7,108 nucleotides of DNA from Gammaproteobacteria bacterium (GTDB taxonomy: Bacteria; Pseudomonadota; Gammaproteobacteria; Pseudomonadales; Azotimanducaceae): the NCBI GenBank assembly GCA_027295975.1, contig JAPUJX010000206.1, forward strand, positions 1 through 7,108, written 5' to 3'. Within the stretch, counting starts at the first letter, position 1; every line of letters begins with the position of its first letter. The notes below the pieces were generated by a model. The model worked only from the letters and a program-made list of their open reading frames with translations, made no database searches and was not told the origin of the DNA. Positions 1 to 6,047 of this stretch are shown one piece after another. The position numbers and the translations under genes were made by a program.

Positions 1-45
1 CGCCGACACTCGAATTCAGCGCCCTGTCCAGGAGCGGAGGACCCC

Positions 46-438
46 ATGAGTAATCGCGGTGCACATGTTCATCTGACGCGCCGGGAACGTCAGATCATGG
101 ATGTCCTCTATTCCCGGGACGAGGCGTCGGCCGCGCAAATCCATCGGGAACTGCCTGATTCGCCGAGCTATTCGGCCGTGCGTGCGCTGCTGAAGAAGTT
201 GTTGGACAAGAGTCATGTAGCGTTTCGCCAGGACGGTCCAAGGTACATATATCGACCGGTGCTGGCGAAGGGTGCGGCACGACGCAACGCGCTTCAGCGC
301 CTGTTGGAGACTTTTTTCGACGGCTCACCCGCAGATGCGGTAGTGAGTTTGCTGGGTGGTGAACGCAACAAGCTGAGTGAGGCGGACCTCGATGCCATCG
401 AAGCCGAACTCAGCAAGATTCGCAACCGGAAGAACTGA
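46..438 (+). CDS. BlaI/MecI/CopY-family winged-helix transcriptional repressor
   Basis: A 130-residue protein of the usual length for BlaI/MecI repressors. Residues about 8-72 form the winged-helix DNA-binding domain: the opening LTRRERQIMDVLY, a recognition-helix stretch around SPSYSAVRALLKKLLDK, and a wing around GPRYIYRPV. Residues about 76-126 form the helical dimerisation tail (RRNALQRLLETFFDGSPADAV and following). A Shine-Dalgarno GGAGG at 36-40 lies 5 nt before the ATG, which settles the start. The stop is 6 nt before the start of the M56 protease, so the two are almost certainly co-transcribed, as BlaI and BlaR1 are in beta-lactamase systems. By family knowledge the repressor binds a dyad operator as a dimer and is inactivated by proteolysis triggered by the partner protease. 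No operator can be judged, because only 45 bases precede the gene. There is no beta-lactamase gene in the window, so its targets are unknown; the operon itself is the most likely one. Confidence 0.9.
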   Translation: MSNRGAHVHLTRRERQIMDVLYSRDEASAAQIHRELPDSPSYSAVRALLKKLLDKSHVAFRQDGPRYIYRPVLAKGAARRNALQRLLETFFDGSPADAVVSLLGGERNKLSEADLDAIEAELSKIRNRKN

Positions 439-444
439 ATTCTC

Positions 445-1935
445 ATGGAACTGCAGACGCAAGAGTTCATCACCCTGCGCGAAGTGTTGCGCCTGGTGCT
501 GCTCTCCGGCTGTCTGACCGTTGCGAGCACAATCGTGTTTCCGCACAACTCCCTGAGCAGGAGAACGTTCCTCTCGCTATTTGTCGTCGTACTACTGTGC
601 ATGCCGTGGCTTGCGGGCGGCGAGCGCTGGGTTTGGGAGCTGGGTCTCGAGCGGCCACCTGCCTGGTCTCTTGGAGTTCCCGTACCTGAATATCTACTTA
701 TCACCTGGTGGGTGGTCGCCCTGCTGCTCGTCGTTGGCGCGTTGTTACACGTGCGGCGGGTACACCAGCAGATTCGGGTGCTGCCCGTCATCGATTCGGC
801 CGGTCCGAACGCGTTGCTCAACGAACTGTCCACCCGGCTCGGACTCACCCGGGTGGTGAATTTGCGGGTAGGTATGGCGCCTTGCTCCACTACGTTGTGC
901 GCCGACTCTGTTTCCCTGCCCAACCGCACCGCGATCGCCCTCCCCCATCGCGGTGCGGCCAACCTCTTTCGTCCCCGTGGGGCAACGATAATATTACCGC
1001 CGGAGTACGAAACCTGGTCCGAGGACAGCCTGCGCGCGGTGCTGGCTCACGAGCTTGTGCACGTATACCGTTGTGATGATCGCTGGATGTTGCTGGTGCG
1101 ATTGGTATCGCTGTGGTACTGGTGGATGCCCTGGTTGCGCTGGCTGTACGTGCGATACGTCAGGGCGGTTGAGGAAAGCTGCGACGATCGAGCCAGCGAG
1201 GTCTGTCGCCGTGGCGTGGGCTATCTCGACGGTGTTGTCGCCGCGGTAGATGCTCGCGCCGTGGTCGCGGAAGATGCTCGCGCCACGGCCGCGCAAGATG
1301 CTCGCGCCGCAATAGCGCATATGCCGTATTTGCCTCACCTCGGCGAACATCCTCTGGTTGCCCGGGTAGCGAGGTTTGCGGGATTGCGCGAGCAGGAACT
1401 CGACACCAGCGGCATTTACTGGGTTGCCCTTGGCATGCTCGGTGCCATCTCCCTGCTCGTCAGCGTGAAACCCGTGGCGTTACCCCCAGAACAACCAGTC
1501 ATCAATCAGCCGGTGAATGTCGTGGCCATCCCCGGCGCCCCCGCGCAGGCATCGCAGAAGGCCCTTTACCCGGTGGTGCAAACCTCGGTGTGGTTACCGA
1601 CGAGTGTCGATCGATCGATCTTGAAACGTATCAGCAAGCCCGCATACGAACCCCTCCCCGTGTACCCCGGCATGGCATTGAGGCACGGCGTCACTGGTGA
1701 TGTGCTGGTCGAATATTCGGTCACGGCGGACGGTGCCGTATCCCAGGCCAGGATCGTTCGCTCGAGACCTCCCGGGGTATTCGACGCCGCAACCCTGCGT
1801 GCCGTAGTTCAGACAAAATATGTGCCGACCCATCGATTTGATTGGGTACAAACAACGCGTTATTACGGCACCGACCCGCCTGGAAGCGCGCTGCGCGTGC
1901 AGAAAAAATTTCAGTTTCGCATCAGCGCCGAGTAG
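445..1935 (+). CDS. BlaR1-like M56 membrane metalloprotease with C-terminal TonB-type domain
   Basis: A 496-residue membrane protein. Hydrophobic segments lie near residues 13-32, 41-57, 83-103, 214-236 and 324-343. The M56 zinc-protease signature is intact: HELVH at 202-206 supplies the two His ligands and catalytic Glu203, and E243 in EESCD matches the distal Glu ligand of the ExxCD motif in BlaR1-type proteases. BlaR1 and MecR1 end in a penicillin-binding sensor. Here residues about 395-496 form a TonB C-terminal-like domain instead, with YPGMALRHGVTGDVLVEYSV, then FDAATLRAVVQTKYVPT, then a closing beta strand. Residues 344-395 are a linker, partly rich in Pro and Ala. The gene follows the BlaI-type repressor by 6 nt, with only a weak GGAAG (428-432), which suggests translational coupling. 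A TonB protein gene follows. Inference: an external signal read through the TonB-like domain switches on the protease, which relieves repression. The signal is unknown. Residues 268-291 hold an unusual tandem repeat. Confidence 0.88.
   Translation: MELQTQEFITLREVLRLVLLSGCLTVASTIVFPHNSLSRRTFLSLFVVVLLCMPWLAGGERWVWELGLERPPAWSLGVPVPEYLLITWWVVALLLVVGALLHVRRVHQQIRVLPVIDSAGPNALLNELSTRLGLTRVVNLRVGMAPCSTTLCADSVSLPNRTAIALPHRGAANLFRPRGATIILPPEYETWSEDSLRAVLAHELVHVYRCDDRWMLLVRLVSLWYWWMPWLRWLYVRYVRAVEESCDDRASEVCRRGVGYLDGVVAAVDARAVVAEDARATAAQDARAAIAHMPYLPHLGEHPLVARVARFAGLREQELDTSGIYWVALGMLGAISLLVSVKPVALPPEQPVINQPVNVVAIPGAPAQASQKALYPVVQTSVWLPTSVDRSILKRISKPAYEPLPVYPGMALRHGVTGDVLVEYSVTADGAVSQARIVRSRPPGVFDAATLRAVVQTKYVPTHRFDWVQTTRYYGTDPPGSALRVQKKFQFRISAE
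1246..1317 (+). repeat. Three-unit 24-bp in-frame tandem repeat inside the M56 gene
   Basis: Three consecutive 24-bp units begin at 1246, 1270 and 1294. They share an identical 13-bp core, AGATGCTCGCGCC, and diverge in the rest. Units 1 and 2 differ at 4 positions, and units 2 and 3 at 6. They encode VDARAVVA, EDARATAA and QDARAAIA (residues 268-291). The repeat lies between the distal zinc-ligand region (E243) and the last membrane segment, a region expected to be cytoplasmic by analogy with BlaR1. It adds an Ala-rich, probably helical insert. Confidence 0.9.
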
Positions 1936-1944
1936 CCGGCCGGT

Positions 1945-1961
1945 TCCCGTGTACAACGGGA
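1945..1961. other. Small inverted repeat between the M56 and tonB genes
   Basis: The 17-base TCCCGTGTACAACGGGA has 6-bp arms (TCCCGT / ACGGGA) around GTACA and contains the palindrome TGTACA. It sits in the 65-base gap between the protease stop and the tonB start. There is no T-run behind it, so it is not an intrinsic terminator. It could be an RNA hairpin trimming or pausing the transcript, or a DNA operator. BlaI/MecI operators are dyads with TACA/TGTA cores, but this one is too short to assign. Confidence 0.35.
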
Positions 1962-1987
1962 CCCAGCAGAACATATTCAAACTACTT

Positions 1988-1994
1988 GAGGAGG
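1988..1994 (+). promoter_or_regulatory. Strong ribosome binding site fixing the tonB start
   Basis: GAGGAGG is followed by a 6-nt spacer and ATG at 2001. The open frame extends upstream into the M56 gene as far as 1842, but the codons before 2001 overlap the M56 coding region and do not look like protein. The start is therefore 2001. Confidence 0.85.
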
Positions 1995-2000
1995 ATTGTC

Positions 2001-2609
2001 ATGCACAGTCTGAGGATATTTTTGTCCCGCTATTCCCTGGCGATCGGTTTCGCCTTCGTAACCAGTACCGGGCTGGTTCTGCTTATGGAGTATTTGATTC
2101 GCGTTGATGAGAGTGGCTACACGGAGGTGGCAAGCTTTCGAACGGTAGAAATTTTGCGGAAGATTGAAGATATTCCGCCCGAGGTGAAGCCGCCTGTCAA
2201 AGAACCGGTTGAACCCCCGGAAATTCCACCGGCGCCGCCACCACCCGTCAGCGGCGAAATAGTTGGCTTCACGGAAATTCTTCCCCCGCCGAAACCCGAC
2301 CCGAGACCTCCCGTAAGGAACCCGGGAACCGCGGATGGCGACTTACTGTCAATTTTGAAGGTAGCGCCCATCTACCCGACCAGGGCCCAGACGAGGGGAA
2401 TAGAGGGGTACGTCATCATCGAGTTCACGGTTGACGAATTGGGTCGGGTTGTCGACCCGATTGTCATAGATGCGATGCCGACCAACGTTTTTGACAGGGC
2501 CGCGCTCGATGCGGTGCGGCGATATAAATATAAACCTCGGGTAGTCAACGGGTCGCCCATGATCGTGCCTGGAGTGAAACACCGGGTGACGTTCGAACTC
2601 ACAACATAA
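2001..2609 (+). CDS. Small TonB-family energy transducer
   Basis: A 202-residue protein with the classic TonB order. A short N-terminal cytoplasmic tail and one membrane anchor occupy about residues 11-33. A proline-rich periplasmic spacer follows at about 53-110 (runs such as PPEVKPPVKEPVEPPEIPPA). The C-terminal TonB domain is about 118-202 and begins near APIYPTRAQTRG; Y125-P126 is the usual YP entry. It continues through GYVIIEFTVDELGRVVDPIV and FDRAALDAVRRYKYKP. By family, such proteins sit in the inner membrane with ExbB/ExbD and transmit proton-motive energy to outer-membrane TonB-dependent transporters. No exbB/exbD lies in the window, so it would use partners encoded elsewhere, or it serves a signalling role with the upstream protease. 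It is the last gene of its transcript, with a strong terminator 20 nt downstream. Its C-terminal domain resembles that of the M56 protein in general plan. Confidence 0.9.
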   Translation: MHSLRIFLSRYSLAIGFAFVTSTGLVLLMEYLIRVDESGYTEVASFRTVEILRKIEDIPPEVKPPVKEPVEPPEIPPAPPPPVSGEIVGFTEILPPPKPDPRPPVRNPGTADGDLLSILKVAPIYPTRAQTRGIEGYVIIEFTVDELGRVVDPIVIDAMPTNVFDRAALDAVRRYKYKPRVVNGSPMIVPGVKHRVTFELTT

Positions 2610-2628
2610 GGTTTTCCGTGGCAGGTTT

Positions 2629-2659
2629 GCCGGCATCCAGGGGATGCCGGCTTTTTTTT
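2629..2659 (+). terminator. Intrinsic (rho-independent) terminator after tonB
   Basis: A perfect 10-bp stem, GCCGGCATCC / GGATGCCGGC, with a 3-nt loop (AGG) runs directly into eight T residues at 2652-2659. It starts 20 nt after the tonB stop and ends the blaI-M56-tonB transcript. Confidence 0.93.
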
Positions 2660-2716
2660 AGTTTGAGCAACCAGGGGATATCGGTGGCATTCGCCCGTCG
2701 ATCACACCCTGGTGGT

Positions 2717-2747
2717 TTCCTTGCGCAGAACTCAGATCAGTTACACT
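2717..2747 (+). promoter_or_regulatory. Weak candidate sigma-70 promoter for the sulfotransferase gene
   Basis: The terminator at 2629-2659 implies a new promoter before 2784. The best -10 seen is TACACT (2742-2747, four of six matches). The -35 is poor: TTGCGC at 2721-2726 gives a short 15-bp spacer, and TTCCTT at 2717-2722 gives 19 bp. This is the best available candidate rather than a convincing one. Confidence 0.25.
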
Positions 2748-2770
2748 AGCGCCTTTCTCCTGCGGCGATC

Positions 2771-2776
2771 GGGGAG
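2771..2776 (+). promoter_or_regulatory. Shine-Dalgarno sequence supporting an ATT start
   Basis: GGGGAG is followed by 7 nt and then ATT at 2784. An in-frame TAA at 2778-2780 closes the frame upstream, so translation must begin after it. No ATG, GTG or TTG occurs in frame before 2859. Confidence 0.6.
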
Positions 2777-2783
2777 CTAAGAA

Positions 2784-3584
2784 ATTTCGCTCGAACGCAC
2801 CACAACGCGTACTCGCCGGGTACATATCGTCGGCTGCCACCGTAGCGGCACCACGCTGATGATGGAGCTCGTGTGGGCGAGTTACGAGTTCAGCGGACGA
2901 AGCGAACACGAGGCGTCGATGTTCGAACCCATCCCGGTCGGGGAGACGCTTTACCTCACCAAGAAGCCGCCCGACACCACCCGGATGGGCAAAGCCTTTC
3001 TCGCCGACGATGAGTTGTTTGTGATCGCCATGATGCGCGATCCGAGGGCCGCGGTATCGAGCCGCCATCCGCTCAAGCCCGGAGTCTACTTTTCCAGCTT
3101 CCGCCGCTGGCAGAAGTATGCGGAGGCTATCGAGGTCCTGAGCGGGCATCCACGACTTCTGGTTATTCGTTATGAAGACCTGGTGACCGATCCCAACGGT
3201 GTCCAGGCGACATTGGAGGAACAATTCGGTTTCCTGAGGGCAAAAGGTCGTTTTACCGACTATCCCGACGGAGTGCGGGTATCCGAGATTGCGCGTGGCT
3301 CCCTGAACGGTGTTCGCCCGTTCGATCCGAGTCGAATAAACAGTTGGCGCCAACACCTGCCCCGGGTAAAGGGGCAACTTGCCCTTTACCCTGAGCTCTC
3401 CGAGATTCTCGTACGGCTCGGTTACGAACCAAACGGGGATTGGGCCTCGGTCCTCGATGACGTGGAAATCTACACTCAGAGTTACAAGGAGAAGGAACCG
3501 AACTGGCTCAAACGCCGGGAAACGGCGCTGCGCTATTGGTTCAAGACCCGCCGATACCTGCGTGAACGAGGTCTCCACAGCTGA
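2784..3584 (+). CDS. Sulfotransferase family protein (PAPS-dependent), probable ATT start
   Basis: With the ATT start the protein is 266 residues. It carries the sulfotransferase P-loop GCHRSGTTL at 17-25, which binds the 5'-phosphosulfate of PAPS. RDPRAAVSS at 85-93 supplies the Arg and Ser (eight apart) that bind the 3'-phosphate. RYEDLVTDP at 129-137 and SWRQHL at 187-192 are also typical. The family transfers sulfate from PAPS to a hydroxyl or amino group of a carbohydrate, lipid or peptide; the acceptor cannot be told. The basic C-terminus (residues about 240-265) may contact membrane or substrate. The first ATG, at 2859, would delete the P-loop, so it is not the real start. An open frame with the P-loop intact runs back to a TAA at 2778, and only ATT at 2784 fits the Shine-Dalgarno. 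The alternatives are a start-lost gene or a base error (ATG to ATT). The gene stands alone between a terminator and a hairpin. Confidence 0.85.
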   Translation: MSLERTTTRTRRVHIVGCHRSGTTLMMELVWASYEFSGRSEHEASMFEPIPVGETLYLTKKPPDTTRMGKAFLADDELFVIAMMRDPRAAVSSRHPLKPGVYFSSFRRWQKYAEAIEVLSGHPRLLVIRYEDLVTDPNGVQATLEEQFGFLRAKGRFTDYPDGVRVSEIARGSLNGVRPFDPSRINSWRQHLPRVKGQLALYPELSEILVRLGYEPNGDWASVLDDVEIYTQSYKEKEPNWLKRRETALRYWFKTRRYLRERGLHS

Positions 3585-3628
3585 GAAGCGTAACAAACTG
3601 TACGAGTACCCTTAAGGGAGCAGGCGCG

Positions 3629-3660
3629 ACGACACCCTGGATAGCTTATCCGAGGGTCGT
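3629..3660 (+). other. Bulged hairpin downstream of the sulfotransferase gene
   Basis: The pairing is ACGA/TCGT, CCCT/AGGG and GGATA/TATCC around a GCT loop. A CA bulge on the left arm and a single G bulge on the right leave 13 base pairs in total. No T-run follows (next bases GAGGCAGTTT), so it is not a standard intrinsic terminator. It may be a transcript-end or leader structure. The rest of 3585-3755 shows no gene and no convincing promoter. Confidence 0.5.
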
Positions 3661-3755
3661 GAGGCAGTTTGCGCGGTCGTAACTTGAGAGTCAGTTAACA
3701 CCATCGACCTGCGGCTTGCGCCACAATTGGGACAGGCGAATTGGACTGTTCAAAA

Positions 3756-4460
3756 ATGGATTTTCGGTTTTCCCAATTCGAAATTTTCACCGCCACCGGG
3801 GCACTGTTTCTCTGCCTCGTGTTCGTATGCGTGTTCAGCGAAGCATCCGACATTGAGGATACCCTTGGGACCGAAGTAATCGAGGCGGTAGGCAAGCAGA
3901 ATCTCTTCTGGGTCAGCGTAGAAGCGCAAGGACAGAATATCCTGCTTACGGGTGCTGCTCCCGATTATCAGGCTAAGAAGCAGGCTGGAGATGTCGCCAT
4001 TGAAGTGTGGGGCGTCAGTAGTGTGGACAATCAGATTGCCGTCATTGGCGAGGCTGGCACCTGCCAGCAGGAAATTGACGACTATCTGAACGATGAGCGG
4101 GTCTCTTTCAAAACCGGCGGAGCTGCTTTGAGCGAGTCGAGTTACCCGCTGCTCGGCATGCTTGCCAGCGTGGCGCGCAACTGTGACGCCAGGATCGAGA
4201 TTGCCGGACATACGGACTCCCGGGGCGACGCGGCGGTCAATTTGAAGTTGAGCCAGCGTCGTGCAGACGCGGTTCACAAATACCTCGTCCAGAGCGGTGT
4301 CAACGTGGATTGGGTCAAGGCCATCGGCTACGGAGAAACTCAACCAATCGCGGACAACGCGACCGAAGCAGGTCGCAGGGCGAATCTGCGACTCGAGCTG
4401 AGAGTGCTTGGAGTCAAGTCGTGTTCTTCCTCATCTGGAAATTTTTATGGTATCTCCTGA
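3756..4460 (+). CDS. BON plus OmpA-C domain envelope protein
   Basis: A 234-residue protein when started at ATG 3756. An in-frame TTG at 3741 would add five residues, and neither start has a good Shine-Dalgarno, so the start is uncertain. Residues 9-28 are strongly hydrophobic (TATGALFLCLVFVCVF) and act as a signal peptide, with possible cleavage after SEA, or as a membrane anchor. Residues about 37-97 match a BON domain: NILLTGAAPDYQAKKQAGDV, then GVSSVDNQIAV. Residues about 113-217 are an OmpA C-terminal domain with GHTDSRGD. D153 and R168, 15 apart, are the pair that binds diaminopimelate in peptidoglycan. Two cysteines at 103 and 143 may form a disulfide. The role is probably a periplasmic protein tethered to the cell wall, with BON contacting membrane or a partner. 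Its 3' end overlaps the next gene by 40 nt, so the two products probably work together. Confidence 0.85.
   Translation: MDFRFSQFEIFTATGALFLCLVFVCVFSEASDIEDTLGTEVIEAVGKQNLFWVSVEAQGQNILLTGAAPDYQAKKQAGDVAIEVWGVSSVDNQIAVIGEAGTCQQEIDDYLNDERVSFKTGGAALSESSYPLLGMLASVARNCDARIEIAGHTDSRGDAAVNLKLSQRRADAVHKYLVQSGVNVDWVKAIGYGETQPIADNATEAGRRANLRLELRVLGVKSCSSSSGNFYGIS
4410..4413 (+). promoter_or_regulatory. Ribosome binding site fixing a GTG start
   Basis: GGAG lies inside the upstream OmpA-type gene, 7 nt before GTG at 4421. It selects 4421 as the start of the coiled-coil gene over in-frame codons further upstream (4310 onward), which overlap the OmpA coding region and precede the membrane segment. Confidence 0.7.
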
Positions 4461-5065
4461 CCGCGCTGCTCGCTGGTTTTGCCGGCGGTTGGCTGTTTCG
4501 CAACCTGCTGGCCGTACAGCAGGAGGAACTGCAACAAAACACTCTCAACGATACGCGTTCCAAGTTACCGCAGTTCGAATCGCAACCGCGCGGAAGCGAC
4601 AGGCGCCTCGAAAACCTCGAGGACGATCTGGCAAGGAAAAACCAGCAGATTCAGGATCTGATGGATGCCGCTAATGCAAAGGAAAGAGCGTTGCTGAAAA
4701 AATCGCGGGAGTTGAAACGCCTCACCCAACCCAGCTCGGCCGGCGACGGAAAAATGCGCCGGGTACGGATCGCCGAGCTCGAGAAAGATCTCGAGCGAGC
4801 CGTTCAGGCAAGGCGCCAGGCGGAAGCCAACGCCCTGGTGAACACGACGGATGCGGATCGAGACTCTCGTCAGGTTACCGAGCTCGAAATACGGTTGCGC
4901 CGGCAAAGCCAGGATTTCGAGCGGCTCGGCAGATCCCTGGAGCAGGAGCGGCGAAAAGTCGTGGAACTCAAACGGGAAAGAGCGCTTCAGCACAAGTCGC
5001 TCATGGTGTTACATCAGCAACTCGAACATGAGCGCGATCAGGTTACGCAACGTTCCAGCGGCTGA
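4421..5065 (+). CDS. Single-pass membrane protein with long coiled coil, function unknown
   Basis: A 214-residue protein. Residues 3-26 form one transmembrane helix (FFLIWKFLWYLLTALLAGF, ending in GGWLF). The rest is highly charged, rich in Glu, Arg, Lys and Gln, and heptad-like. Coiled-coil stretches lie near residues 48-85, 98-128 and 133-205, separated by short breaks such as QPSSAGDGK. No enzymatic motif is visible and I do not recognise the family. The start overlaps the BON-OmpA gene by 40 nt in another frame, which implies co-translation and probably a shared complex: one partner bound to peptidoglycan and this one forming a membrane-anchored rod or scaffold. Topology is not settled. 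The short N-terminus before the helix carries almost no charge and Arg27 follows the helix, so a cytoplasmic coiled coil is at least as likely as a periplasmic one. Confidence 0.8.
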   Translation: MFFLIWKFLWYLLTALLAGFAGGWLFRNLLAVQQEELQQNTLNDTRSKLPQFESQPRGSDRRLENLEDDLARKNQQIQDLMDAANAKERALLKKSRELKRLTQPSSAGDGKMRRVRIAELEKDLERAVQARRQAEANALVNTTDADRDSRQVTELEIRLRRQSQDFERLGRSLEQERRKVVELKRERALQHKSLMVLHQQLEHERDQVTQRSSG

Positions 5066-5099
5066 ATATAAGGACGTTCATATCTTCGGTGTTGCTCGA

Positions 5100-5115
5100 G
5101 ATTCGGTGACGAATC
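5100..5115 (+). other. Small perfect hairpin with GTGA tetraloop
   Basis: A GATTCG / CGAATC stem of 6 bp closes a GTGA loop, which belongs to the stable GNRA class in RNA. It starts 34 nt after the stop of the coiled-coil gene and has no T-run. It may be a 3'-end stabiliser of the upstream transcript or a chance structure. Confidence 0.35.
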
Positions 5116-5147
5116 GGCCAAGACATCCCGGTAAGGGGGAATCGCCA

Positions 5148-5177
5148 TTTACAGCACTTGGTAGGCCGCGTTATCTT
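5148..5177 (+). promoter_or_regulatory. Candidate sigma-70 promoter for the universal stress protein gene
   Basis: The -35 TTTACA (5148-5153, five of six matches to TTGACA) is followed by an 18-bp spacer and the -10 TATCTT (5172-5177, four of six). Transcription would begin near 5184, giving a leader of about 30 nt that contains the Shine-Dalgarno GGGGTGA at 5201-5207. Confidence 0.45.
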
Positions 5178-5213
5178 TGCCGACACGACCAGAAAAAAGT
5201 GGGGTGATCATCA

Positions 5214-6047
5214 ATGGGAGCCTACGACCGCGTGTTGGTTGGCCTCGACCTGTCGGAAACCAATGCCGAGCTGATTCTCGAGCGAGCCTGTCACCTGGCA
5301 CAACCCGATGCCATAGAAGTGCTGCACGTCAGTGAACGTCTACACACCCACTATGAAAAATATCACCCTAACCAGAGTTTCCCCAATTCAGAGGTTCTGG
5401 ACGAAGCAATCAAGAAAGAGGCGGACGTCCACCTGGAACGGTTCTGTCGACCCTTTGGTATCACGAAACACCGGGTTCTGGGTGGCCATCCGGCGACGGT
5501 GCTGCACGAGCAGACGGAGGTTAACGTCGACCTTGTCGTGATCGGCACCCACGGACGCCACGGTTGGCGATTGCTCCTTGGTTCTACTCCCAACGCTGTC
5601 ATCCACGGCACGCCGTGCAGCGTATTGGCCGTGCGAATTAACGATCGATCGGCGCACACGGACGGACCCTACAAGCGCCTGTTGGTGGTTCTGGATTTGA
5701 CGGACGAGTCAAATCAGCTTTTGATCCACGCACAGAAGGTGGCGGAGGCGACCGGCGCGACGATCGAAGTGTGTCACGTGCTCAAGAACCGGCAGCACGA
5801 AGATGACGCAGCGCGAGACGCACTGCGCGGATTCGTGGCCGGCTACGACATAGGGGAAGATGCGTTGCTGGTCACCCACGGTCAGACAGCGGCGGAGATT
5901 CACCATCTTGCCGATGAGCGGGGAGCCGATCTGGTGGTGGTGGGTACGCACGGTAAACACGGCGCGGAACTGATCACCGGTTCCTCGGCAAATGCCGTGT
6001 TGCATGGGGCCAACTGTGATGAATTAGTGGTTAGGATTGTCGCGTGA
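5214..6047 (+). CDS. Tandem-domain universal stress protein (UspA family)
   Basis: A 277-residue protein made of two fused Usp domains, residues 1-143 and about 151-277. Each begins with a hydrophobic strand ending in Asp (VLVGLDLS with D12; LLVVLDLT with D161). Each ends with the nucleotide-loop region: GTHGRHGWRLLLGSTPNAV at 111-129 and GTHGKHGAELITGSSANAV at 244-262. In both, 8 residues separate the second Gly from the Gly-Ser, one fewer than the G-2x-G-9x-G(S/T) consensus of ATP-binding Usp proteins. Spacing of this kind is, from memory, common in proteobacterial HGRHG-type members, so ATP binding is not assured. Usp proteins are soluble cytoplasmic stress or energy-status proteins. Start evidence is good: GGGGTGA at 5201-5207, 6 nt before the ATG. 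Domain 2 is more divergent in its middle (KNRQHEDDAARDALRG). A cNMP-binding-type regulator follows 159 nt downstream on the same strand, which fits a stress-response neighbourhood but does not prove an operon. Confidence 0.93.
   Translation: MGAYDRVLVGLDLSETNAELILERACHLAQPDAIEVLHVSERLHTHYEKYHPNQSFPNSEVLDEAIKKEADVHLERFCRPFGITKHRVLGGHPATVLHEQTEVNVDLVVIGTHGRHGWRLLLGSTPNAVIHGTPCSVLAVRINDRSAHTDGPYKRLLVVLDLTDESNQLLIHAQKVAEATGATIEVCHVLKNRQHEDDAARDALRGFVAGYDIGEDALLVTHGQTAAEIHHLADERGADLVVVGTHGKHGAELITGSSANAVLHGANCDELVVRIVA

Noticed and set aside
294..962. A 222-codon minus-strand open frame across the BlaI/M56 junction
   Set aside because: It spans two well-supported + strand genes, and its translation is Ser/Arg/Thr-rich with no family character.
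1608..1620. Run of overlapping GATC sites (CGATCGATCGATC)
   Set aside because: It sits inside coding sequence; it is too short and isolated to suggest an origin or methylation-controlled site.
1842..2000. Upstream in-frame extension of tonB into the M56 gene
   Set aside because: The extension reads M56 coding sequence in another frame; the strong GAGGAGG and membrane anchor place the start at 2001.
2658..3596. A 312-codon minus-strand open frame longer than the gene opposite it
   Set aside because: The + strand shows clear sulfotransferase motifs in order (P-loop, RDPR...SS, RYEDL, SWR); the minus translation has no recognisable domain and is a GC-driven shadow.
3669..3700. Possible promoter TTGCGC ... 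TTAACA ahead of the OmpA-type gene
   Set aside because: The spacing is 20 bp and both boxes are poor; nothing distinguishes it from background.
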